Origin: Thereva unica
Lineage: Eukaryota; Arthropoda; Insecta; Diptera; Therevidae
Length of the DNA stretch: 64,000 bases
Reading direction: 5' to 3'
Assembly (NCBI GenBank): GCA_949987705.1
Contig: OX465281.1
Location: 98,364,326-98,428,325, forward strand
A program made the translations under genes and the position numbers. The stretch's first letter is position 1. Each line of letters starts with the position of its first letter. The notes beneath the pieces are model-generated. The model was given only the letters and a program-made list of their open reading frames with translations, was not told the origin of the DNA and did not search any database. Below are positions 23,292 to 33,386 of this stretch, piece after piece.

Positions 23292-24581
23292 TTACGTTTT
23301 GGTAATAGAGGGTGAGCGTCTTAAGTTTTTTGAAACCTGGCGAGAGTCAGGAGTGCGATGTACACGTGTGCGGGGAACAAAGTATTTAGAGAAGGCACCG
23401 GGAGGCCAGAATGTCGGGTCCAAAAGCTTTTCAGCGGTACTGGGTGGTGCAGACAGAACAAAGGACGCGACCGGTTTGGAAGAATTGCTAATCTTTCTGC
23501 AGGAGATTGTTTCAGGGTTTATTTCTTTTTCCTTTAAATAATCTTTAATTGCCCCTGGCGTAGTGTCAGGGGAAAAGCGCGAAATGAAAATATTTTGCGG
23601 CTTGGGTACCGTCACAAAGCTGGTACAGGTTACTGAAGACCTAGTAACCCCAGCGTCAACTTGCTCACTAATATTGCCAGAGAAGTTAGATGACGTATCA
23701 GATGAGTGCATTGGAAGTAAAGGGGCGGGGACCGACAAGCTAACAGAGGAGTTCATAGAGACCACCTCTGTAAAGGTCGCTTTACGACTGCGTTTGCCTT
23801 TAGGTTTGTTGCAGGGTTTTGGCAGGTTCGGAGCCAGCCGGTTCTCCACGGGTACTGTGGAAAGGCCAACGGTAATACCAACCTCTGGAGGAGCGGTGGC
23901 TGGAGGTTCGCATTGCACCTCTTTACAGTGAGCGGCACAGGGATGCTTACTATCGAAAGCACTAAATTTTTCCGATAATAAGTTCAGGGCTGAGTAATTT
24001 TGAGTCGCTGTACGAGATAACGACTCGACTTCAGTCCTGACACGCATCGTACAACTTTTAATATCAGTTAGCACTGCAGAAAGAGGGGCCGAGGTTTCAG
24101 CTGAAACGGAAGAAGTAAGAGCACCAGGGTTAAGGATCACTGATTGCAAATCGTCGACGGTATCTAAGACCGTGGAGACTCGAGATGAGAGCTCGTGGAA
24201 TTTGGCCACGAGAGAACTCGAGCTCGTTGAGAAAGAGGCCAGTGTGTCGGACAGCTGGTCAAGCCGGGCATTTACCGATTGGACATCGTCGGACAGGGTT
24301 TGAAAATGAGAGGTGATACTCGAGAGGGAAATCAACCGATCAGTAACATTTGCGTGATCAGTTTCAACCACCTCCGATATACTTTTAATCATCCTCATCA
24401 CATGGCAGGGCTTGATGTCAGAGCACTCTTTGCAAGTAGATCCTCTAGGAGCTGAGGACTTGCATCTGACACGACCATTCAGGCAGTCTGGGTGAAAAAT
24501 ACCACCACAGACTCCATCGCAAGCAATGCCATCTCGAACGATCTCGGATGAGCAGTACTTGCAGGTATAATGGCCCTCCAT
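23292..24581 (-). CDS. LINE ORF1 protein, PHD-like finger and coiled coil (429 aa)
   Basis: An intact 429-codon frame. The N-terminus (residues 7-53) has Cys and His at 7, 10, 21, 25, 30, 33, 50 and 53, a C4HC3 PHD-type pattern. Residues 65-210 are rich in heptad-like Leu, Val and Ser spacing, fitting a coiled coil. The C-terminal third has FISRFSPDTTPGAIKDYLKE, then WPPGAFSKYFVPRTR, as in ORF1 proteins of CR1/jockey-type LINEs. Such proteins bind the element RNA. The start is the first Met before the Cys cluster. It is open, but its element lacks reverse transcriptase, so it is a relic. Confidence 0.8.
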   Translation of the reverse strand: MEGHYTCKYCSSEIVRDGIACDGVCGGIFHPDCLNGRVRCKSSAPRGSTCKECSDIKPCHVMRMIKSISEVVETDHANVTDRLISLSSITSHFQTLSDDVQSVNARLDQLSDTLASFSTSSSSLVAKFHELSSRVSTVLDTVDDLQSVILNPGALTSSVSAETSAPLSAVLTDIKSCTMRVRTEVESLSRTATQNYSALNLLSEKFSAFDSKHPCAAHCKEVQCEPPATAPPEVGITVGLSTVPVENRLAPNLPKPCNKPKGKRSRKATFTEVVSMNSSVSLSVPAPLLPMHSSDTSSNFSGNISEQVDAGVTRSSVTCTSFVTVPKPQNIFISRFSPDTTPGAIKDYLKEKEINPETISCRKISNSSKPVASFVLSAPPSTAEKLLDPTFWPPGAFSKYFVPRTRVHRTPDSRQVSKNLRRSPSITKT

Positions 24582-25026
24582 TACAACACAAATAAAAAAA
24601 CTCGAGAAATAATAATAAAAAATAAAAAAATAGAAAAAGTAGCAAGAAAGATATTGAAAATTATAATAGTAAAAAACTTGAAACAGTTTTGGAAGCTTTA
24701 TCTATAAATTTAATTTTTTTTGCATAACCTTAGGCAAAAATTAATATTCCCTTTAATAAAGGATGGGGCAGTACCTCTTATCACAAATTTTGAGAAGAGG
24801 AAAAACGATGTCACCAAAAAAAATTACAAAGAACACTAGATAAAAAGTAGAGATAAAAATGCACAGGACAAGAGAAAAAAAAATCAAGAACAAATAACTA
24901 AGTCACTGGCACTAGGAAAAAAAAAGTCACCACAGGCAGAGTTATTGAGAAACAAAACGAAACACCGAAAAACAAAACTTCGCACAGGAACACGTATATG
25001 TCACACGACACGCACAACACAACACC
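24582..25026 (-). mobile_element. 5' UTR of the minus-strand LINE
   Basis: A-rich on the plus strand with no ORF motif. It runs from the ORF1 start to the junction with Gypsy coding sequence at 25,027 and is probably the LINE promoter region; no motif was identified. Confidence 0.5.
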
Positions 25027-25280
25027 TTGGGACACCTGTTGAAAGCAACGAGTCTACTGGCGGTTATACAGGTGAACTTCGTGATCGACTCGCAGATATC
25101 CATCAGCTTGCAAGGAAGAATCTTAAGATCCCTATAATAATCCTAACACGGATCAACGATGTTGTCTACAGGATTCAACAAGGACCCAAAGCCAAGAAGA
25201 AGATTGTGCACATAGACATGCTGTGCCCATATCATCAGCCGGATCCAGGATGGACAACTGTTCGGGACGAACAGTCCTAA
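25027..25280 (+). pseudogene. Ty3/Gypsy integrase C-terminus, last block
   Basis: Reads GTPVESNESTGGYTGELRDR, LADIHQLARKNLKI, then LTRINDVVYRIQQGPKAKKK and IVHIDMLCPYHQPDPGW, the usual C-terminal region of Gypsy integrase, ending in TAA. Roughly 40 codons seem missing between ARKNLKI and LTRINDV. It ends just before the polypurine tract and the 3' LTR. Confidence 0.85.
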
Positions 25281-25608
25281 GAAGGGGGCAATGTGATGAT
25301 TTATGCCCCATCTGTTTGTTAAAAAGCATAATCAACGATTGTCGGTAACAACTCTGGTTGATGTCTGAACTAATGATTTATGTACTAAACTAAAATTGGA
25401 ACGCACGATAAGTGAAGACAACTTCAAGCTTCTGGATGAAAAGAAAAGAACATACCACTAGGCTCTAGAAAATTGACGAAGGTTCCAGAAGTTAGATAAA
25501 GGTGGAGCTTGGATATATAAAAGCGCCTTGCAGGCGCAGATGAAGTCAGTTTTTGATTTAAAAGGCGATAAAAGAGTTCTAAAGTGAGAACAGTGAAAAG
25601 TGGTGACA
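25281..25608 (+). repeat. Polypurine tract and 3' LTR of the Gypsy element
   Basis: GAAGGGGGCAA (25,281-25,291) is a polypurine tract directly followed by TGTGATGATTTATGCCCC. A TATA box (ATATATAAAAG, about 25,513) lies within. The likely end is TGACA at 25,608, giving about 317 bp. The position of the end is supported because the sequence that follows is a separate repeat also found at 39.6 kb. Confidence 0.75.
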
Positions 25609-26135
25609 TTGATTATAGAGTAAGTAGATATGGACAAACATCTTTCCAGCTGGTTTGTTAGATGGCGATAGTTACACTGATTTAAGTTTTAGGGCTGCAA
25701 ATATCTGTTGTAAACCTCTAGTCAATGGGAATGGGTTTTCAATATTAGTTTAATAATATTAATTTTTTATTAGTGCATATAATCATAAAATATGTACACC
25801 AATTTTTCAATTTTGTTATTTTTTAGTAAAACATAAAAAAGCGGGTTTGTGCCTGAATTTAGAAAAGCATTTCAAAGCCCTTGGCGCATGTTGGAAGAAA
25901 AGCCAAAAGTTTCAGATCTAAAAATAGATTCCTGTGCGAGTATTCCTTTTGTTTTGTTTTGGTTGGAAGGGGGTGGGTGGGCTGAAACTATGATGATTTC
26001 TTGGTAGGTGGCTGAAATTTATCAATGAAGAAATTATGAATGGGAAGAGAGATTTAATAGGAAATTTTGCATCGCTTTTTTTTTATTGTGAGAAAAATAA
26101 AATAGGTTTTTTTTGAATAAAAATTCTAGTTTTTA
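25609..26135. repeat. Dispersed repeat R, copy 1
   Basis: TTGATTATAGAGTAAGTAGA onward matches 39,625-40,140 with moderate divergence over about 510 bp. The element type is unknown. It was the target of the Gypsy 3' end, since the second copy has an unrelated left flank. Confidence 0.75.
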
Positions 26136-27264
26136 ACTTCCCAGTATAGGAAGTTATTGTAATCGGTTCGAAAATCGAAATTAAAATTTACGACGTATTT
26201 TCATCTTTCAAGGTCCCAGGTGCATTTCAAGCAAAAAATTGGGAGGGAGTATGTGTGTGTGTGCGTACGGATGTGGTCACTTTTTCCTGCACGATATCGC
26301 GCAAACCAAAAAAGATATCAACTTGGTTCAGGTGTTGTTCGAAGCGTATTAACCGAAATATGATCTGAAAAGATTTCCATAAAATTCGGTCGAGCCGTTT
26401 TTTGTTTAAGCGGCGTAAGTGATTTTTGTACCTGCACGATATCGCGCGAACTATAAAAGATATCGACTTAGTTGAGGTGCCGAAAAAAGAATATTAACGA
26501 AGAAATGCTCAGTAAAAAATTTCATAATATTCGGTCGGGCCTTTTTTGTTTAAATGAAAAAATTTCGGCTAATTGTCAGAAAGACCTTAAATTGACAAGT
26601 TTTGCTAATATCTAATAAACTCGATGGAATGAGACCCGTTCTAAACGAAGTGATCTTTTTTGGGTTCTGCACAGCGATACAAAACATTACTTGTCAAAAT
26701 CCGACAACCTTTCAAAATCATGCAAAAATTTCGTTACCCTTTACAAACAGCGCGAATTTTTCAAACCTTGGATTAGCACTTTTTGACGGGGAATTGTTTT
26801 CTACGCGTGATACAGTTTCAGGAAATCGTGGTTCATCCCGGTATTTCCGGTAGTTACCGCCAAATTTATACTTTTTGGTCAAGTCTGACAAGTACTTAAC
26901 AGTTACAGTTTTGCTGATATCTCCGGAAAGCTTTGGAATTTCCAAATGAAGTCATTCGCTTCTCAGTTTGTCAACGGCGCTTCAGCACGCTCAATACGGA
27001 TTTGAACACCCGTTTTAGTGCAGCGAGCGAAATATGGAGGAAATGTTTGTTTGCTAACGTTCAGGAAAAACAAATTCTCTAGAAAAATCTTGTGGATTTA
27101 CCACTATTATAGTCAGTGTTAGTGTTATAGTTAGAAGCTAGTTCATCTCTCGGGATTGCTTTGTCATCATTTCTGATACTAGCCAATTTTCTACCAGTGC
27201 TAAACGTATAACTATTTTGTAAGAAGTCAGTTTATTCCATCTTCGTTCATCATACTGGGAAGTT
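26136..27264. mobile_element. Short-TIR element (AACTTCCCAGTA)
   Basis: AACTTCCCAGTA at 26,136 and TACTGGGAAGTT at 27,253-27,264 are 12-bp inverted ends. Inside, a block of about 145 bp is tandemly duplicated (CCTGCACGATATCGCGC at about 26,287 and 26,431, each followed by ATTCGGTCG). No transposase seen. A similar terminus occurs at about 43,036-43,052. Confidence 0.45.
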
Positions 27265-27412
27265 GATCGTGTGGACCTAAGGGGTCAAACCCACATCCCA
27301 ACTAGTTGTGTATTGATTTTATTATTGCTTATCAAGAAAATTTAAGCCATTTAGTTTAGGTAAACTTTCTCAAAATATAAATAGCTTACAATTAAAGAAA
27401 ACAAAATACATA

Positions 27413-27686
27413 CGAGGTGTGACAATTAAGTAATGAGACTGATTATATTGCCGCGATTGTAGTAACCCTGCGACCTTGAAATTCCCTTTCCCTTCTCTCG
27501 GCATCCTTCCCCTCTCCATTGATATATTTGCCAACGCTTTAGCTTGTTTAGTTCGCCTGCTCTGTCGTGTTGAGTAAACGTGTGTTCGTGGTGCTCGTCA
27601 CGAAAATGGAGAAACGAAATCAAGAACAAAGCGTCGCAATAAAATTTTGCGTCAAATTGGGCGAAACAGCTTCGGAAACGTACGAT
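27413..27686 (+). pseudogene. mariner 5' terminus and transposase N-terminus
   Basis: Begins after TA with CGAGGTGTGACAATTAAGTA, a mariner-type TIR. An ATG at 27,606 opens MEKRNQEQSVAIKFCVKLGE then TASETYD, the usual start of mariner transposase (helix-turn-helix region). It is interrupted at 27,687 by the long-TIR element, and the sequence resumes for only about 20 bp at 32,844 before losing similarity. Dead fragment. Confidence 0.85.
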
Positions 27687-28547
27687 CACAGACTTAAATA
27701 TCTGTAATACAGATGTTCCGCTTCATACAAAATTTTGTCACCAGCAAATTTGCTGGGTATAAATCCCATCGCGAAGCTTTAGTCTACACATTCCACATAA
27801 GCTCTCCGCGCATTTCCCCAAGTTCACTGTTGATAGACAAAGGAAGAGGCGAAGGGCAGAGTGGCTTCGGAACTTCATTCCACACGGACGAAATGTCTCC
27901 TCGCCTCCTCCACCCCTCACACACTTTGCCCTATCAGACAGGCAACAGACGACACAATTTTGTGTGAATGGCCAAGCGCCGTGCGCAGGATTATGTTTTT
28001 TTAATTTCCATTGCGGCCGGTCATGATTTTGTTTTTTTTTTCTTGTTTTCAGGCATACGTATGTTCTCGGAAGAAATGAAATATTCTTTTTAGGCAACTT
28101 TTCGTGTTCAAGGCTATTTCGCTATATTTCAGGTGCGCGGAAAATAATCGATTTGAATTCTATTTGATTAGCCAAGGGGTCAGGCGCAGTGCACCGCAGG
28201 ATGGAGTTTTTTTAAATTCCAATTTTTGTATGGGGAACTTTTGAATTGTGGCAGGTCATGATTTTGTTTTTTTCTTGTATACAGGCATATATGTATGTAT
28301 TTCTCCGATGAAATTTTCGCATTTCCTGGCCGTTGATAGTTGCCCCCGGCCGAATATTTCAGGTGTGCGGAACACGATCTGTTATTGGGTGAACTTAATT
28401 TGTGTACCGGTCGGTGGAAGTCGATCACTCGGTTTTCAAATGATACATATTCGCATTTTCTTCCGTAAACAAGGATAAGAATTAAATTACCACATATTGT
28501 TTCTTACAAATTTTTAATGTCATAAAAAGTGCATAGGGAAAAAGACA

Positions 28548-29218
28548 GCATTTCCATGACGGCTCTGGGCGAAAGTGTCAGATAAGTAATATGACATTGC
28601 GTCGCCTTTGGGATATATGCAATAACGGAGACTCAATCGCACACATATGCAAAACTTGGGTGAACCGGACTGGTTAAAGAAACTTTACTCAACCTCCGTT
28701 TCTACTTTGAGAAAACCCATCGTAAACTCTATATGGAAACTTAGTAGTAAGGGGATTATCCTCGCGGCAAATGTATTTCAAACGAATAACTGAGTCTGTC
28801 AAACAAAGTATTCAGGCCATTTCTAAACTAGCATAAGCTCTGATGGAGAGCAAGTTCGAAATTAAAATTTATTTTCTATGTAAGAAAATTCCAGCGTAGT
28901 TTAGAATTGGTCTTGTTTGACTGTAGTTTGTTACGCTTTTATTTTATATAATACTTCATGAATTAATGAACATAACCTTTTAGAACAAAATCTACGAATT
29001 GTTTTGTAGTCCCGCAAATACCGCGGATCCGCGGTACGGTACGGCACGTCATATTTAGTTCAGGCTTTAGTAATCCACGTAGTAAGGCACGTAAGTCCAT
29101 CTCTATTTCGTCTTTAGATCTCTTCATAGGTTGTCCGGGTGCCTTTCTTCCCTTTGGCGTTTGGCTGAACTGGATTTTTGGGGGCGCTGTTTCAGCAATT
29201 CTCATTTCATGTTCGTCC
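28548..29218. other. Interior of long-TIR element, possible LINE C-terminus on minus strand
   Basis: Mostly unrecognised. The minus frame 29,205-28,963 contains TPKGRKAPGQPMKRSKDEIE, similar in style to the basic C-termini of RTE-like LINE polyproteins. GTACCGCGGATCCGCGGTAC near 29,025 is a 20-base near-palindrome. Confidence 0.3.
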
Positions 29219-29840
29219 AGGGTAGGCGTAGATCACACATACGACAAACTTGGTTGACAACATACACACGACAAACTTGGTTGACAACCAAGGCTCACTG
29301 GCTCTTCCTCATATACATATACAAGTCCTACATTCGGCCCCGCTTTGAATACAACTCGTATATTTGGGGGGGCGCCCCAAAAACCACCTAGGCTTGGCTG
29401 GACTAGGTATATCGCGCCATCAAACTCATTGGCGTTTGCACCCTTTGCTCTTCCTTCGATCCTTTAAGCCACCGAAAGAATGTAGCTGCACTCAGAGAGT
29501 TTTACCGCTATTACCATAGCAACTGTTCCACTGAAATTAGAAACCTCCTGCCTACACGGCAACTTTTTTCCCGCAATACAAAACTAGCCAAAACCAAGCC
29601 AAAACCAACGCAAAAGAACCCAGAACTCACAACGAGGAGGTGGCTGCAGAGTTAGTTCCACCCGCCCTCCCTCAATCAATCCAACGCGTTCCGCTTCTGA
29701 CCTTTTGTAACAAATATGTCGCTCACTGCAAATGCGGTGTTACTCCACACTTCAAAACACTAGAGGTTGACCCGGCAAATCAACCTCCAATACCCTAAAA
29801 TACAGGGTTACACTACTCCTAGATTGAACGACACAAATGC
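29219..29840 (+). pseudogene. jockey-like LINE 3' fragment
   Basis: Nucleotide similarity to 62,860-63,330: YKSYIRPRFEYNSYIWG, GAPKTT, and the RYYHGNCSTEIRNLLP-like stretch in shifted frames. Several frameshifts and small deletions. It belongs to the same LINE family as 60,395-63,321. Confidence 0.75.
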
Positions 29841-30112
29841 TGCTCGTTCCGTAATAATTCTTCTTTTTCCGGGTGAGTTATGAGCCTCACGCCAACCCTA
29901 CTTGGAAGGGACAATATCTATACCCATAAAGTCAAATTGTTCAAAAGTCTCGTAAATACAGCATCAATCGTTGTTTCATTCCTCGTCGTGCTCTGATCTT
30001 TATCATTCGACATTTCCAAATCTAGTTTTTAATTTTTTCAGAACATAGTATATAATACGCAGTACATTGTATATAGCTTGTATAATAGCTTCTTCTTCTT
30101 CCTGTATGTGAT

Positions 30113-30561
30113 TATTATTATTATTATAAGGAATGAGGGGGCAACCCATATGGTGAACACTGCGGCCAAGTTAGGCCTATTGTGTACGTACCCCACTAGC
30201 GGAACAGACTATCGGCCTTCCGAATGAAGGCAAGAAGGTCTTTAGTTGATGAAGACCGGACTTGGGCAGGGCTCAAGAACTCTCTGATAAACGTTCTTCT
30301 TCTAAGCCAGATCAGAGCAGGACATTCACAAAGAATATGTGTGGAAGTTTCATCGCCTTCCAAGCAGAGTCGGCATTCTGTCTCTTGAGACAGTCCTAGG
30401 TTGTGGAGATGGTACCGCAGTCCTACATGGCCAGTGAGATAGCCCACCAGCAGCCTTAGGTCCGCTCTGTTTAGAGTAATAGTGCCCCTTAAGGCAAAGG
30501 CTCTTATAAGATCTTTAGCCTGTCTTAGACCTGGGACTGACTCCCAATAGGCTAGGTTTAT
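30113..30561 (-). pseudogene. I-clade-like LINE 3' end (14-bp TSD)
   Basis: The minus-strand frame covers NLAYWESVPGLRQAKDLIRA, LRLLVGYLTGHVGLRYHLHN and the zinc motif CRLCLEGDETSTHILCECP, the usual C-terminal tail after RNase H in I/LOA-type LINEs. The 3' end is a (TAA)n-like tail at about 30,113-30,130. TTCCTGTATGTGAT flanks both ends (30,099-30,112 and 30,562-30,575). The insertion is therefore a 5'-truncated copy of about 450 bp; apparent coding upstream of NLAYW is flank. Confidence 0.85.
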
Positions 30562-30575
30562 TTCCTGTATGTGAT

Positions 30576-31973
30576 AGATGAGTGGAATTTTTTGCGAGTC
30601 GGCTGGAGCCTCGATTCTAATATTCACCTTAATTTATTTGCAATATATTTAGGTGATTTCCGTCGAGGTTATTTTAATTAATCTATTGATGGGTCAGGTT
30701 TCGAATTTTTCCTTTGTTGCTCTTTCTCATTCGACATGCCCAAGTGCAGTGTTTTCTTAGCATTACTGTTAAAGCAAATTCATTATAGTTACCCGGTGGC
30801 TATAACACAGATGTTCCTCGTCGAACCAGGATTGTTGTGGGCTTTCTCTGATACATCGAATGCTTTCGGTAGATTGTCTTCCTTCCTTATATTCAGGATA
30901 TCCATATTATTGTTGAAAATTGTTTCAAAAACTTTTATTTGTATTTTGCATACATCAAAAAATACATCCGACGGAGCACATAAACTTCCAAAGTCCCTTC
31001 CGTTAATATAGTTATAGTGGATAAAGAGCTCTGAAGGACATGAATTAAAATTTCTTCTGGCTTAATGATTATAATCCTACACATTTCACATTTAACTCGA
31101 TATGCCAAATATCCCAAGAAGTACCTTGTAGACAATAATTCAATTCAATTTATAATATTTTAATTCTGCATAGTAGGTACCTAATAATTTGCAATAAATT
31201 ATAAATACTAAAAAATTAGAAAAATATATTAATTTGTAAATTATGTTGATTAATTATTATAAATAGAAACATAAATATTAGTAAAAAGTAAATAAATATA
31301 CTCTTTCCCTTTTTTATAATACATACAATCTTCTTCTTTTCAAGGTGTTAAATCAAACCTTACATACATTTCATGAAAATGGGGTTGTAGAGCAACTCTT
31401 TGGGAATAAATTGGGTTCATCAAAAAATTTCTAGGACCACTGTTGGCCTTGTTCAACTTTTTTCTGTGAAACAGGTGTTTTTACATTTTTGCTATTTACT
31501 CGAAAAGTTACCATTATTTTTTCATGAAATTTTTATTGTAGGTAGGCACCATCAGTGGCCACAATTTAAGCCCTGACACAAGGTCCTACGATAATTACTA
31601 CACTCCCTATAATTAAATGACAAAAAACGGCCATTTTTAATGGTTTTTGAATTTTTCTGCAAATACCTGTAGACCGATTTCAATGGTCCAAAACTCCTAA
31701 TTTTCGTTTTTAAGCACTATTATGTAGTATTTTTTGTTTTCCAAAACAACATTTTTTTCGTACCCAAAACGTGGAAAAACGTGTTTTCGCTACTATTATT
31801 AGCTTTTTACCACCTGTTGCCTTGGACCAATTTTATCCAAAACACATTCATTGAATTCCTACGATTTTTCTCTTAATTATAGCGTCGAGAAATCCCAGGA
31901 TAGATTTATTTCAATTTTTTTTTATCGCTCCTGGACATACATAAATTGACATTTATGAATTACAATTACTGAA
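30576..31973. other. Interior of long-TIR element, nothing recognised
   Basis: AT-rich. The frames at 30,736-31,011 and 30,935-31,135 have no motif. If the autonomous element had a transposase, its remnant should lie here or at 28,548-29,218. Confidence 0.4.
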
Positions 31974-32850
31974 TGTCTTTTTCCCTATGCATTTTTTATG
32001 ACATTAAAAATTTGTAAGAAACAATTAGTGGTAATTGAATTCTTATTCTTATTTACGGAAGAAAATGCGAATATGTATCATTTTAAAACCGAGCGATCGA
32101 CTTCCACCGACCGGTACACAAATTAAGTTCACCCAATAACAGATCGTGTTCCGCACCTGAAATATTCGGCCGGGAGCAACTATCAATGGCCAGGAAATGC
32201 GAAAATTTCATCGGAGAAATACATACATATATGCCTGTATACAAGAAAAAAACAAAATCATGACCTGCCACAATTCAAAAGTTCCCCATACAAAAATTGG
32301 AATTTAAAAAAACTCCATCCTGCGGTGCACTGCGCCTGACCCCTTGGCTAATCAAATAGAATTCAAATCGATTATTTTCCGCGCACCTGAAATATAGCGA
32401 AATAGCCTTGAACACGAAAAGTTGCCTAAAAAGAATATTTCATTTCTTCCGAGAACATACGTATGCCTGAAAACAAGAAAAAAAAAACAAAATCATGACC
32501 GGCCGCAATGGAAATTAAAAAAACATAATCCTGCGCACGGCGCTTGGCCATTCACACAAAATTGTGTCGTCTGTTGCCTGTCTGATAGGGCAAAGTGTGT
32601 GAGGGGTGGAGGAGGCGAAAAAGTACATTTCGTCCGTGTGGAATGAAGTTCCGAAGCCACTCTGCCCTTCGCCTCTTCCTTTGTCTATCAACAGAGAACT
32701 TGGGGAAATGCGCGGAGAGCTTATGTGGAATGTGTAGACCAAAGCTTCGCGATGGGACGATTAATAAATCCCACTAGAAAATTTTCTGGTGACAAAATTT
32801 TGTATGAAGCGGAACATCTGTATTACAGATATTTAAGTCTGTGGTACGAT

Positions 32851-33386
32851 TGTAAAATTGCATGGTAGTGCTTCCATTTCCCGGCTATATTCAGCATCCC
32901 GGGAAACGGGATATATATTGGTACCTTCCCCGGATCCCAGGAAATTCCCGGGAATTTCGCAATACAAAACTGGAAATAATTTAAAATAAAAAAACAGTGG
33001 GTGTGTGTACTTATGTACACGCATTAGAAGTTATACTTCTTTGGCGTGATTTTAAGACTAATTTTTAATTTCTACACAAATATTTTATTGGATTCTTTCT
33101 ATTTTCGTGCGTTGGAAGGTGCAAGCATTATGATGCCGACCAGCTCAAGGCTGTCGGTTATACCGTATTCTAATCCTAACTAAAATCACCAACTAGTTGG
33201 GTCATTAGGCCTAATTACAATAATAATTATTATCTTAAGATGGGCTTAAGATGCCTCATGAAATTTTCTTAAGACTGGCTAATCTACCAAAACGTAATGA
33301 ATGTTAAGCTTAATATGCGTCGCAAAGCTAGATCAGCATTTACTCACCTGATAATACTACTGGTACTTCTAAGCCCAACTCACTTC
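32851..33386. other. Unassigned stretch with a weak exon-like segment
   Basis: 32,890-32,960 is rich in CCCGGGAA/TTCCCGGG half-sites, like a small hairpin element. On the minus strand, 33,386-33,350 reads GAAGTACCAGTAG and ends ATTATCAG followed by GTGAGT, a consensus splice donor. No gene model can be supported. Confidence 0.25.

Larger units (their letters stand above)
11047..25026. mobile_element. Composite insertion 3 in Gypsy (14 kb)
   Basis: Gypsy coding stops after GACTTGAAATTT at 11,046 and resumes TTGGGACACC at 25,027, so only TT overlaps. The inserted block contains a TA-flanked TIR element, X copies B and C, and the minus-strand LINE whose 5' UTR reaches the right junction. The simplest reading is that the LINE landed first and X later split it. 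Bases 11,047-11,131 could be the LINE 3' remnant; that is inference. Confidence 0.5.
27687..32843. mobile_element. 5.16-kb element with about 865-bp TIRs (TSD GTACGAT)
   Basis: Left arm 27,687-28,547 and right arm 31,974-32,843 are near-identical inverted copies ending CACAGACTTAAATATCTG. The 7-bp duplication GTACGAT is exact (27,680-27,686 and 32,844-32,850) and the mariner frame rejoins across it. Each arm has two related sub-blocks around CAGGCAT and GGTCATGATTTTG. The interior holds LINE fragments and no recognisable transposase. A 7-bp duplication is known for the 1360/ProtoP branch of the P superfamily; without a transposase this is only a possibility. Confidence 0.85.

Noticed and set aside
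23563..23931. Plus-strand 122-codon ORF
   Set aside because: Shadow of the intact minus-strand LINE ORF1.
28963..29205. Host gene from the 80-codon minus frame
   Set aside because: Its basic TPKGRKAPGQP stretch looks like a LINE C-terminus and it lies in a transposon interior; not enough to call either.
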